A DNA stretch of 64,000 nucleotides. Source: Epiperipatus broadwayi (Eukaryota > Onychophora > Udeonychophora > Euonychophora > Peripatidae). The first letter of the stretch is position 1. Every line of letters begins with the position of its first letter. Position numbers and translations under genes: made by a program. The notes beneath the pieces were generated by a model. That model saw nothing but the letters and a program-made list of their open reading frames with translations, was not told the DNA's origin and did not search any database. Below are positions 1-11,392 of the stretch, piece by piece. The stretch lies in assembly GCA_028023455.1 (NCBI GenBank), contig JAQFVV010000036.1, positions 9,104,719-9,168,718 of the forward strand. Reading direction: 5' to 3'.

Positions 1-421
1 TAAATGATAAATAAACAAAAAAAATATTATAATTTTATGCACTTTGCTAACCAATTACATTGCTCTTATAGTAAAACCAAAATTGACTAATATTTAATAT
101 ATGAATCATATATTTTTGAATATGTGCATTTTTATAACATTGTAAATATTAGTATTTCTAAACATACTTTTTATTAGCTTATTTATAGAACTTGGATGAT
201 GCCATAAATCAATCATATATTATACATATTATAAAAATGTGGTTTTAATTTCTCCTTATTTGTAATAATAAAAATACTTAATTGTAAATTATTAGAGAAA
301 AAATATATAGTTAATAATAATAAATTTGGCTGAACGTTTTCGAGGAACCGTGCCTCATACTCATAGCCTTTATAAAAATGTACTTAGTATATGTAAATGA
401 GAATATTCAAATGAGTTACTG
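1..421 (-). other. 3' flank of truncated Penelope-like element
   Basis: This is AT-rich DNA directly downstream of the minus-strand GIY-YIG reading frame at 422-1042, so it probably includes that element's 3' untranslated part. The only structured piece is at about 326-371 (minus strand): a GAGG/CCUC hairpin followed by GAAA and a palindromic AACGUU, framed by GGCU and AGCC. It resembles half of a hammerhead ribozyme, but the CUGAUGA core is missing. I see no other gene here. Confidence 0.4.
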
Positions 422-1042
422 TTACGTAGCCCATTTTTTCGAGATGTCGAAGCACGTGTCTCTTCTGTTGATTGCATGGATGTCTCTGTTAATGTAGAAT
501 GCCTCCTTTATTTTTCTCCTGTAGTCGTTTGGTTCTGAGCATAAAATAACGGGGTTAGCAGGAATGAAATTGTGCCCTGATTGTTTAGTATGTTCAAAAA
601 ATGCAGAAGATGTACTGCTGTTCGTTTGGGCTCTGTTGAAAGTGTACCGATGTTGAGCCAATCTGGTGTTAATTGTGGCTTTCGTTTCACCATAATATGT
701 GGCGTGGCATCCGGCTTGGGGGCAGGAAATGGAGTACACCACATGTGGGGTGAGTGCTGGATCAATGTAGTCTTTGGAGTTATTGATCAACCTATTAGTG
801 TTGGGTGGAGTTCTGAATATTATGCTGAATTTGTTGCTCAAGATTTTCGTTAGTTTGCTGGATATTTTAGGGATGTAGGGGACCGTTATTTTAGGTAGAT
901 TAGTGCGAGGCAATTTATTATCTATTGTGCTGTTGAATTTCATGACTTTTCTCCTAATGGTTTTGTATTTGAATCCTGCTGCTAATAGGTCTTTAATAAA
1001 ATTTATACAACACTTATCTGTTATAATCAATGTATATACCAT
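422..1042 (-). CDS. Penelope-like element GIY-YIG endonuclease C-terminus (5'-truncated)
   Basis: This is an open frame of 206 aa. In PLEs the GIY-YIG domain follows the reverse transcriptase and nicks target DNA. Residues about 72-95 are the linker, with the FRTPPNTNRLINNSKD motif shared with the PLE relic at 50.9 kb. The nuclease core follows: VYSI at 102-105 and YYGET at 116-120 are the GIY and YIG strands, R127 is the expected catalytic arginine, and C107, C112, H131 and a later His fit the PLE CCHH knuckle. The end, with RRKIKEAFYINR and a terminal FDISKKW, matches the other PLE fragments in this window. No reverse transcriptase is present upstream (above 1042), so the copy is 5'-truncated, as is common for PLEs. 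The ATG at 1042 is only the first Met of the surviving frame. It is unlikely to be functional alone. Confidence 0.85.
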   Translation of the reverse strand: MVYTLIITDKCCINFIKDLLAAGFKYKTIRRKVMKFNSTIDNKLPRTNLPKITVPYIPKISSKLTKILSNKFSIIFRTPPNTNRLINNSKDYIDPALTPHVVYSISCPQAGCHATYYGETKATINTRLAQHRYTFNRAQTNSSTSSAFFEHTKQSGHNFIPANPVILCSEPNDYRRKIKEAFYINRDIHAINRRDTCFDISKKWAT

Positions 1043-2760
1043 CTACATTAAACTATACAAAAAATTAAAGAAAGGCAAGAAAAAACAATAACTAAACACT
1101 TATACTTATATATGTGAGGGTTAAATAATATCTCCAAACTCAATCTAAATAATCTAATCTTCACTTGACTATTTTTTTCCTCCAACTTACAACAGACAAG
1201 GTTTTAATTCTTTATTTTTTTAAAATAAAATTCATTAACGAAATTAAGCATAATAAATACAATTAAAAAAAAAAATCATTTATAGCATCATGCACACACT
1301 CGAATATATATATAATCACCTATAGTATAATTTCTAGATCATACAAAATAGATTATCATATTATAATAACATGAAGTTACATTGTTTCATTTTTTTAAAA
1401 GAAAAAATTGGTTATACATCTGTTGTACTCAGTAACGAAAATATTTATCAATATCCCATCATTACATGTTAAGTTTTTTAAAAAAAATTTAAAAGTTGAA
1501 AGAAACATACATATTACAAAATGTCTATCTGATTGTTGATGCATAATTTGTTAAGAATGATAAGAGTTTTTTTTATCCTAGAATTCCATGACAAGCATTA
1601 TAAATGACATTTGCATGCATTGAAATTATTTTATTATATATACGCAAATTGCAAAGTTATACAGTAGAAAATTATCCTCTTGATACAAGATTAAATAGAT
1701 TAACTTTTTCATTTTAAAATTTAATTGCAGAAGAGTGATAGAAAATTATTAAAATTGAAAATCAAGCGTTTGATTTTAGCATTTAACAAGAAAAATTTAG
1801 CTAGCTTTATTTTAAATAATTTTGTCATTCTGATATTATTTATTTTTGGTAATACTTTAAAATAAATCATAATTACTTATCTTATGTGACATCCAGGTAT
1901 TTTAAAGATAATGAATATGGATCATGATTTTGACAGAAATTTGGAGCTGGCTTCCCTCTGGGTCTATCTCTGCATCATTATATTATTCTAGTAGCATAAT
2001 AGAAAATTCTCCACAAATATATATTATTAGAATCCTCATGATGTTTTTGTTATATTTGTTGTAATACTCTTAGAGAGTTATTGATTCTTTTAAGTTTTTT
2101 TTTTTTTCATCTTCTCCCTGGAATTTTTTTACTTTCTTCAAGTTTTAAACTCTCTGTCCATCTTCACTCACACCCTCTGTGTTTCTATGACAATCAACTT
2201 TGGAAGTTTGCCAGAAATATTATTTATAAAAATTTTAACAATACAATGTTTGAATGGAATAAACATGATAATAAAAAAATAAATATTAAATATTAATTAT
2301 TAATTTTAGAAATGTTATTCACTATTATACAAATAATCTTTATCATTTTTAAACATAAGATTATGAACAATACACAATCAGTAAATAATAAATAAAATAT
2401 AGAAAAGAAAATTCTAATTAATACTATATCTATGTTTCTGCTTATTATTACATGTAAAATTTCTACCATATATAAACATCCCTAATGTCGTTCATAACTC
2501 CTCTTTTACTACCAAACACATAATCCAAAGCTCTACCAATCAGTACACCCAATTAAAGTTTTAATTTTTTTAAATTCCTAATTTTAACTAGCAAATCTCA
2601 CCACAATTTAAGTTTAATTGTCCTAAAACTCAATTTTAAATATTAAATTATATCACAATTCATTTTTCTCAGCTAATTATCTTTAGCCATTGTTAGTACA
2701 AATGTGACCTTCTCACATTTCCTCCTGGTGCCAACCTGGAAGGTTACAATATATATATAT
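1043..2760. other. AT-rich non-coding stretch, possible old LTR end
   Basis: No supported gene. The short ORF at 2081-2296 starts in a poly-T run and has no recognisable features. The last 50 bases run into GGTTACA at 2738-2744 followed by (TA)n. That is the same terminal signature (TTACA next to TA repeats) seen at the ends of the LTRs in this window, so a further LTR remnant may end here. Its other end cannot be placed. Confidence 0.3.
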
Positions 2761-5473
2761 TGTAATGATCCAGAACAAAGGAGACTAAACGTACTCTGCA
2801 CTACAGGGCGCCATCTAGGCATTTGAACCTAGAAAAATTTATAAAGTAGGCAGATAAGTAAGTCAAAAAAATTTGTTTTGTTTTTTTTATATTTTGATTC
2901 TGCTCATTAGCCCATGTCACTAGCTCAGGGAGTAGCAGAGATTTATATTTTTATAAATTCTTATCTAAGAATAACTTTAAAAAAAAAGAATAAAATAAGC
3001 CACTGCCAGTAATTAACATACAAACATTTATTTACACACATATATATATAAAATTTAAAATTGTTCTAGTATTAGTTTTACATTTTAACATTTAACATTA
3101 TTTTTTAACTTTACTTTAGATTTTAATTTACATTTTAATTGTTATACTATTATAAGTTCACCCAGATGGATTTATAAAAGTTTGTTTTAAAATGTTGAGT
3201 ATAGATTGGTTACATAGATTCCATGGTCAAAAACTTTTCAAAATAAACATAAACGATCCAAATACAAAATCATTGATACCGACAATTGCAGAGGGAAATT
3301 TATAAGTAACCCAATAGTATTCACAATAAGATACTGGCATTGTCAACAATAACTTAAAAGACATCCAAATAAATACATTTTAGATAATCACCGTAAGGTA
3401 TCATTATTTATCAAATGTCTATATATTTTGATCAAATATGAAACTCAAAACATAATTAACCGATAACGAATCCATGCAAGCATCCATACCCAACTTAAAT
3501 TTAATGCATTTTTATTTAGTGACAAGTATGAATAGACTACATAGATTTGCATGTGAAAATAAAACATTCTATCCCTATTAAACCTTAGGCTAAAAGTTTG
3601 TAGTCAATTGGTGTCAATTCATCTGATATATCGATGCATTCAATGTAATATGAAATACGGCAGCACAAAAACTTAAGAGAAGACATTGACTCTAGTCATA
3701 TAGAAATATTACATCTATCTAATGAGAAGAACAATAAAAAAACTCTGTAGAAAGGAACTGCATTCTCTGTCTTATAATTCCTTCCATAGGCAAACGAGTG
3801 AGTGCGGTGTATATAAACGATTCTGTCAGTAGCGAATCTCCTACTACATCTACTAACTACATCATTATATCTAATCCATTGAGCCAATTTAACAACGACA
3901 CAAATAACCTAAGATTACCCTCCCCTAATATAACTTTACAAATCTATACAGCCATTCACGCCCGACATAAGTTTAACATTTATATAATTTAATTTATCGG
4001 AAAACAGAATTCATAATAAAACTTAAAAAACAAAAAATATAAATGGAAATGATTTTAAATAAATAAGAAAAAAAACATCAAATAACACTATTAATAAAGA
4101 ATTTAGTTTGGTCAGATAGGATTCTATTGCATTATTTACTAAAAAGATTTTAAAATTTAGAGTTCTTATTTTTTCAAGTGAATATAAAGTTCTTACGATT
4201 TTTAAAACATCCAATTTTATCCGTTTCTTGCCATGAATGTGAATTTCCATGCTGTCCTAAGATTGATATTCTGTTGGCTGATTTATTTATCCATCTGGAA
4301 GTTTTTGCTTTAACTGGTCCTCAATGTAGAAAACGATAGTCCATTTCTCTTTTTTTTTTAGCAGAACCGAAGGGATTGAAGAGTGCATCTGTTCAATCCC
4401 TTCTCCTTCACCTCCACACTAACACATATCGGTCCTCTTCTAATAACCAATAACTAATTAATAATTTCCACTTTTCTTTTTATATTAGTTTTGTGGATTG
4501 AATTGACATCACATCATTGATGTGATGATCCTTTTGCTGAGGTCCGATTTCCCGATGGATTTCTTTCATTTGCTAAAAGTTTCTATTGTTTTCCTATCCG
4601 ACCATTGTTTATACATTTAAATGCCCAAGGCTAGTTTACATTGAACTAATTAAAACAATCATTTCCATTTTCTGATTACTTAATGTGTTTTCCAAAATTA
4701 AAGATATATTTTTATCTTTAAATCTTTTTAAGTTTTTGTTTTTAAAATACCTTTTCTACTTTTGATAAAGTTTTCGTTTAATAATTTTTTTTCATCTGTA
4801 TGATTTATATATACAAGTTTAAGATGATATTTAAATTCAATTTTTAATTCTTAAAGAAAATTTTTAAATGCAAACTTTTTATTTTAATTTCATGTTTAAC
4901 AATAAAAAAAACAATGTGTCGTCATCTGTGCTCGTTACAATATATATAATACTAATTTATTTGTGATATTATCTATATAAAATATTCCTGTCATTAAACT
5001 TTTGAACTGAATAAACCATTCTAATTTCTTTTTTAGTTTTTAAAAAAAAAATCATAATAATTTTTTTAAAATGTATAAGTTATGTTGGACTTATGGCAAA
5101 TAAATAAAAAAACTAACATTTGTTGAGACGTTGATTCAAAAAATGTACATTTTGTAGAAAAAAAATATTAAAATAACTGCTTCAATAAAGTTGACTTTTC
5201 ATGCCAAATGCACAAGAATTAAAGAAGAACAATTTTTAATTGTTTTTCTTTTTATACCTAGCATCATTTCCATTGTTTATTCACAGCATGTGCCTATTGT
5301 TGCATTTTAAAAATATTGTGATTATAGATTCATTTAAAAAATAATAATAAAATAATATATTAATAATATAATTTTTTCTTATATTTGGACACTTAGTACA
5401 ATACTTGATACTGTTTTTTTCATTGTTTAAGTCATTGTCTATATTTATTATCTTCAACACAATGCAATTGTTA

Positions 5474-5504
<31 letters not shown>

Positions 5505-5776
5505 AATTTATGTGAATTTTAATAATGTTTATATTTTTTATTAAACACTAGAATTTTATTATTAATATATATGTGTGATTTCATATAAATGACCTATCAT
5601 TCCCACTGTTTAATATACAATTAGTACACTGTCATAACTATTTATACATGAAAATTTTTGTAAGAGTGTTCTAGCAAACTTAGTATTTATTTTATACTTA
5701 CATTCAAATTAAAAGACAATCTAATATTTTAGGTGGCTAAGGTTTGTTTTGGGTGTGATCTTAAGCTACACTTACA
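2761..5776 (-). mobile_element. LTR of gypsy element 3 (3' LTR on minus strand)
   Basis: This sequence of about 3.0 kb recurs in the same orientation at 23543-26573. On the minus strand it starts TGTAAGTGTAGC and ends GGATCATTACA, giving TG...CA termini. A polypurine tract (AAGAGGAGGT, 5781-5790) lies just upstream on the minus strand, as expected for a 3' LTR. The outer end abuts a (TA)n tract (2745-2760). Near that end the minus strand carries a GATGGCGCCC motif, related to motifs near the 3' ends of the other two LTR families here. A (CA)n(TA)n microsatellite lies at about 5477-5503. Confidence 0.7.
4369..4403. repeat. Perfect 12-bp hairpin inside LTR 3
   Basis: GAAGGGATTGAA (4369-4380) and its exact reverse complement TTCAATCCCTTC (4392-4403) flank an 11-nt loop. 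The other LTR copy has no equivalent near 24.97-25.03 kb, so the hairpin is either a small insertion or was lost there. Confidence 0.5.
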
Positions 5777-5793
5777 ATTCACCTCCTCTTCAT
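5777..5793 (-). promoter_or_regulatory. Polypurine tract of gypsy element 3
   Basis: On the minus strand the bases GAAGAGGAGGTGAAT run straight into the LTR start TGTAAGTG. In LTR retrotransposons this purine run primes plus-strand DNA synthesis. Its position next to the LTR supports both the LTR boundary and the minus orientation. Confidence 0.6.
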
Positions 5794-6366
5794 AAGATTA
5801 AAATTTTACTTGTTGATCAAAATTTTAATGCCTAATGTGCATAACATATGTTCATTTTTGTGCATATTATTTCACTTGTTTTCAGTGAAAGATCACAATG
5901 CTTACTTCCTACATTTCCTTTCCAATCCCTCAATTTTAAATACCTATCCTGACATTCTCCTCTAAATAATTACATATCTTTCTTAGTGAGAATCTAACTT
6001 AGGGTAAAAAAATATTTTTTTAAGGGTATGGTTGAAACCTGATAATTTATGTATTTTATTTTAGATGGTACACATCTTTGTTCACTAATTTATCTCATGC
6101 TTTTCTCTAGAGATTTATTGGATTTAAGGATTATGTGAAACAGAGTATCCATCACAACATGTGGATTCACTAAAAAAATGTGGTCAGTTCTAAGTTATTC
6201 CAGCATATTTACTGAAGTATACCCTCATTAATACTACACACTAATTATTACTATCCTAAGAACTTGTTTTTTGATGTTCTCTCACTTTTTTGTAAACTTT
6301 TTTTTATCATTTCTACTTCTAACTCTATTTACATTATTTTGATGAACTTACTAATCTCACACACTA

Positions 6367-6640
6367 TTATTTTGATTGACCAAGATATGGTTTCAATAAT
6401 CTGGCATTGTATGTGCCTCTAACTTCTCCCTTAATATCTACCCAAAAAGCATTAGGACCAGCCTGTTTTACTATGGCATATGGTCCCTATATTAATTGTA
6501 AATTTTCTGATACTTGTTTGTTTTGGTGGTGAGTCTTTATGAGTATTCTGTCCCTTATCTGAAATTTATATTGATTTTCCCTCTCATTCTTGCTTCTTAG
6601 TTTTGATTTATTAAGTAGCTAGTCATTGTTTTTTAGCTAC
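6367..6640 (-). pseudogene. Gypsy integrase C-terminal domain relic
   Basis: Minus-strand translation gives an integrase tail of about 85 residues: a stretch ending in RDRILIKTHH, then GPYAIVKQAGPNAFW, then GTYNARLLKPYL and a stop. This is the GPY/F-type C-terminal module of Ty3/gypsy integrases. It matches the end of pol in gypsy element 1 (GPNAYLLKDG, KGTYNAHNLKP), so the two elements are related. One in-frame TAG lies just before GPY. The rest of integrase, RNase H and RT cannot be found between here and the gag relic, so pol was mostly deleted. Confidence 0.75.
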
Positions 6641-6837
6641 TTCTGCATTTATATCATGATGTACAGCTGTTGTTATACATACACTTTTGCAAATTGAAAG
6701 CATCATTGTATTGTTGAAATGTCTTAACCTTTACATCTTAGTACTCATGTGTGTAAATTCTTCTTTGCTTTAACTGGCTTTTAATATTGTCTTGAACATT
6801 AATGTGACTGTCAATTTTATATATATATATATATATA

Positions 6838-6903
6838 TAAACTTAAGAGCGTGCTAATAGCTCTAAACAAGCTTTTTTTTATATTTATGATAAATGCTAC
6901 TAC
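6838..6903 (+). repeat. PLE terminal-motif remnant
   Basis: This stretch reads AGAGCGTGCTAATAGCTC, then AAACAAGC, a T/A run and ATGATAAATGCTAC. It matches the outer arms of the palindromic PLE unit at 31179-31575 and sits next to (TA)n at 6820-6838. It is a short insertion in the decayed gypsy element 3. Confidence 0.55.
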
Positions 6904-7045
6904 ATCTGACTTGTTATTATTACTATATATATATATATATTTAATTTTTCCTTTTGGAAAATCATATTGAAATTCAACCATTTAGAAAAAAACATTTTCA
7001 CATTTCATGTCTGCAATTTTCAAAGTCCATCCCTTGCTACATGCC

Positions 7046-7465
7046 TTACTTTTTTAATTTAGGCATCATCATCCATTTGCCTAATGAATGTAAATGGACA
7101 TTTGTACATGTTGCATAACTTATGGTATTGTGAACTTTTCTGGCTACTGATGTGCAATTTGTGTCTGTTATCACTTGATAACTGTCTATGATTTGGGCAT
7201 CCTTTTGATTATAGAAACATTTTATGTACCATAACATACTCTCAAAATGATCAAATCTATAAATTTTATTTGCTTTATCACAATTAGCTTTCACAAGGCA
7301 GTTTTCTTCTGTAAAAATCCTCTGAATAGCTAAACATTTTCTCAATATGTGATCATTATGTTCTTGGTCCTTATGTTGAGAGCAAACTTTAAACCTTGAG
7401 CATTGATTGTTCACATTAATTTGCATCACTTGGTTGCATAACCTTTCTATTTCCACATTATTCAT
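7046..7465 (-). CDS. Unrecognised 139-aa reading frame in gypsy element 3
   Basis: I do not recognise this frame. It lies between the coiled-coil gag relic and the integrase tail, in the same orientation, so it probably derives from the element's gag or early pol region. It is Cys/His-rich near the N-terminus (CSRFKVC, then HKDQEHNDH and C), but the spacing fits neither a CCHC knuckle nor an integrase HHCC finger. A 23-bp direct duplication just upstream (around 7447-7495) repeats the start-codon region, showing local rearrangement. No protease DTG or polymerase motif is visible. Confidence 0.35.
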   Translation of the reverse strand: MNNVEIERLCNQVMQINVNNQCSRFKVCSQHKDQEHNDHILRKCLAIQRIFTEENCLVKANCDKANKIYRFDHFESMLWYIKCFYNQKDAQIIDSYQVITDTNCTSVARKVHNTISYATCTNVHLHSLGKWMMMPKLKK

Positions 7466-7709
7466 GGACAGGTTTCCACATTATTCATGGACAGGGTTAA
7501 TGTACCGAAATTAGCATCACTCCAACATGTTTTTGTGATCACTTTTCCCAAATTAAAGTTGGCAGAATGGTTTTCTATTCCATTTTGGGATACTTGATGA
7601 ATTCACCTAACAGAAGACTCAGATTCAAGAGAAGTTTCAGCAGTAAAAGAATGCTTAGTACATTAATTGGATTCAAGATGAAAATCAAATAGATTCTTTT
7701 GCAAGATAA

Positions 7710-8860
7710 TAGCTTGTTACTGCTTTTCTGAATTATGAATGACAATCTCATTATCCAATAATGTGGCAATTGCTTTTATGTTGTCCCCTCTGTGTTCAAT
7801 GTCCATGGAATTTGTTGAAGATGTCAACATTTGGGTTTTTTCTTCAGATGCTTCTTCTATGATACTCCAAGAAATTGAGCTGTTTATGACCTGTTGCACT
7901 CACATTACTTGTGTCTTTTGACATAGCTCAACCATTCCAAGTCTTTCACTCATAGTCTCACCTAAACATTTCAGACCTTATTCTAGAGTCTCTATAGCCT
8001 CACCTTGTGTTTTTATAATTTTATGACAGGCTTCTATATTTGTGTTTTTTTTGGTAGTCAACTGGTTTACAATTGCATGAGTGATCATTATTTCACCCCA
8101 CATTTCATCTATGTGCTTGACTTGTGACACAATGTTTAAATTTTTCCAAACATTGCCTACATTGGGTATCTTTATCCTCCACTTCTTTTCTCATTTCCCC
8201 TATTTCTTGTTTTAATTCAACATTACTCTTCTGGACACAATTTAATTTTATTGACAGTCACGTCTCCACTTCTTTAATCTTTTATTGTTTTTGTTGCATG
8301 GTATCTGCATTTTCCTTCATCCCTTGTTCAATTCTAGCTTCCATACTAACCACATCAGTCTTAGTTTCCATATCTCCCATCCTAAATTCCATGCTATCTA
8401 TATTCATTTTTAATTTCTTTACTTCCTCTTTTGTGACCATATTAGCCTTCAACTGGTTCACACTTTCATTCATACCCTTCTTATCATCAATCATATTAAG
8501 CTTCATATTTTCCATTTTAGCATTGAAGCTTGTCTCCATAATTTCCATTGTAGCCTTCATGCTTCTTTCCATTTTACTCATACCTTCCCTCATCTCCTTC
8601 ATCATCTCTTGGAATATTTGAAATGTGGTCATCCCACTTTCCATAGACTGAGCTGCCTCGACTTTGGGTGGTTGGTTCACATCAGCTTCATATGCTCTTG
8701 GGACGTTGGGGTAACACTTGGTTTATATCAGATATCTGTTGAGAGTCACTGGCCTCTCCCTGGTACCTCCCAGACATTTGAACATGTAAAGGCACTTCCT
8801 CATGGCTAACCTAAATTTCATCTCCCTCAATATCACTAACCTCCCCTTCATGGTAAAACA
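7710..8860 (-). pseudogene. Gag-like coiled-coil relic of gypsy element 3
   Basis: The minus strand carries a long, mostly open frame with two in-frame stops (near 8.0 and 7.9 kb) and a frameshift near 8.7 kb. The best part (8680-8282, 132 aa) is rich in Met, Glu and Lys, with heptad-like repeats such as MMKEMREGMSKMERSMKATM, a predicted coiled coil. A similar Met/Lys/Glu coiled coil opens gag in gypsy element 2 (43814-44360). Downstream the frame continues as a low-complexity helical region ending near 7717. The capsid-like block seen in elements 1 and 2 was not found. The open frame on the opposite strand (8124-8621) is its antisense shadow. Confidence 0.55.
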
Positions 8861-10152
8861 CTGTTTCTATAGCAAGTAATTTTTTTCCACTTCTTAATAT
8901 AATGAATTGAATACCTTAAACAACTTTTACTTATAAAAATATTACAAAAAATAATTGTCACAATGTTTCACATTGAAGCAGTTGGATCTACATTTGATCC
9001 TAGCTTCATGATATTTCACATGTAGCCACTGTCAAACCCTTGTATTAACCTTGAATTTCGGATGCAATGGGACTTTATATGATCAGTCCACGCTAGTTTC
9101 CTTTAAAAAAAAACTATTACAAATGTGTGTTAAAATTAACTCATTTGAGATTTAAACTAATCATTTCTGTTAATAAATTCATGATAGAATTATTCATGAA
9201 TTTATATATATTATAACTGCATGGATTGTGCGTATATATTTATAAATATTTAAATGTACATATTCGTTCTAAAGTTTCCTTGCATTGGGAATGTTTTATT
9301 TTACTTTTAAATAATTTGTTCAAATTTTAGTGATTAAAAGCTAGATTCTTTCAATAAGCTTTCAGATTGCCTCTTTCCAAAACAATGGGTAAAGTTTTAT
9401 TAATTAGAAAAAGATGAGTATTTGAAATGTAAGGTCCTAATTAAAATCATTTTCTGATTTTAAAAATTCATTTTCTAATTAAAAAATGAATTCAAGTTAA
9501 TGAGTTTGAAAGCTTTATCAAAGGAATGTATCTAAAAACAACTAATAAATTTTTGTAAGCTTGATTAGGAAAGAGGTGCTAGCCTGAAGTCATCAGATAC
9601 AGTATAAAAAGCCCAGAAAAAGTTTCCAAGTAGCTATTATTTCTCATTAAGAGAAGCCATATATATTTCATTAGAGAAGAAGCCATCCAGTTAAATTATG
9701 AAGTAAAATAGTGTTTCTACCATGGTGGGGAGGGGCTTAACTTCAGGAGCCTGACTACGGTTCCTGAAGTCCCCTGAAAATCTTCAAAGTGGCTGTAATA
9801 TAAAAATTCATATACCAATCATAGGCTGCCAGAACCTTAGAGAAATCCTTCAAAATGTCATTCAAATAATTTTCCAAAATGTGCATCTATATTTTATCCA
9901 ACTGGACTCTGCCATGTGTAATTTAAGGAGCCAACCATGAAAAAATGATAATATCTTTCTTATATGAAGCGCTACTTTCTGGCAGGTCTTCAAACTTTAC
10001 TTTACACTACCTTTAAATTAAATACTGTTAAAAGATCTTCTCTTTCCTTAATGTATTAATGCTAGTTTAAATTATGTAGTAATTCTCTATCTTAATCTCT
10101 AGTCTTTAAATTTAACATTTGTTAACTTTCTCTTTTCTTATGATGGCATTTC

Positions 10153-10207
<55 letters not shown>

Positions 10208-11045
10208 CATAAATGCCATATATATAAATCACATGGTATATATATATATATATATATATACGCTCTATACCATGTGATTTATTAATGTTGTTTATTTTTA
10301 ATTATATGCCAGTAAAACTTCAACTCGATAATAATTTCCTTCATTGCATGATTGATATGATTCTATAATTGCATTAAGTACTTTTTAGTTAAAGCTCGTT
10401 CGACTTTAATTCAACATGGTCTGGTCATCACGTAGAGCATTCTTTATATAAAATGGGTTTTATTAATTATAAGATGATTACCAAGTCATCATTTTTCTGA
10501 ATGTTGCTGACATGAGCCATCTCCTACTTCACAGGCTTGTCCTCGGTGATATTACTGTTCATTAAATTATGTAGGAAGAAAGTACTTCCTCACTCGCTCA
10601 TTTTATATTTGGAACACCAAAGGTTCGAGGCTATGACCCAACCTGGTTTTCCATGTTCTGTGGATCCTTTATATAGGGCATCAAAGACTTGTCAAATAAA
10701 AGCCACCCTGCTATTTTCTTAAATCACAGACAAGCCATTAGTTTTCATATTTATTCTTATAGCTCATAAGTTGTCAGTACCATTTATTTTTCAGTTCCAG
10801 TAAAGCCCGCTCTCATGCTCATAAATTGTGATGAATTGATTTTATTAAAGTCGAACAAATTCATATTTATTTATAATTAAGTAAGTTTTCTATTAAATAT
10901 TAAAGTTATGCCATTAACATGTATCTTGCTCTTTGTGAATTGATTTACGAATGTGAATATAAATCTCACATTCTTTCTTTTTAATTTGAATCATAATTTC
11001 TGTCACAGCCAAATACCTCTATCTACCTTTACTTCCTTGTCGGGG

Positions 11046-11090
<45 letters not shown>
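8861..11090. other. Non-coding stretch, partly LTR-like
   Basis: No gene supported. A TATA-like AGTATAAAAAGCCC at about 9600 and a TTATATAGGGC followed by AATAAAAG at about 10670-10700 give the stretch the look of promoter/leader DNA from an LTR element. No matching second copy or TG...CA ends could be found. It ends in a (TA)n run at 11048-11090. Confidence 0.3.
10142..10280. repeat. Nested inverted repeats around (TA)n
   Basis: ATGATGGCATTT (10140-10151) is answered by AAATGCCAT after a 46-bp (TA)n run. AAATCACATGGTATA is answered by TATACCATGTGATTT at 10264-10280 after a second (TA)n run. Both palindromes could fold into long hairpins. Confidence 0.55.
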
Positions 11091-11092
<2 letters not shown>

Positions 11093-11392
11093 CCAAAACT
11101 GTCTAACACTATACTAGCAAAAATAAAAATACTAAACCATAAAACAATAGAATACTAGCTTAAATTCAAAATTTTTTACCAAAATCCTTACACAACCATC
11201 GTTTCATCCACTACAAATAGACCTTCTCAAGTGAAAATCAACCTAAAGGAAAACATATATATATATACAAACAAACAAACCTTCCCATAATTCAGTTCAA
11301 ACTCCACCTTCCCTTAATCTCTAAAGACGTATTAAAGGAAAATGGAGTTTGAAATGAATTATGGAAAGGTTTGTTTGTTTGTATATATATAT

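Noticed and set aside
8124-8621. Hydrophobic 165-aa plus-strand ORF resembling a membrane protein
   Set aside because: It is antisense to the Met/Lys/Glu coiled coil of the gag relic, whose reverse complement necessarily reads as hydrophobic residues.
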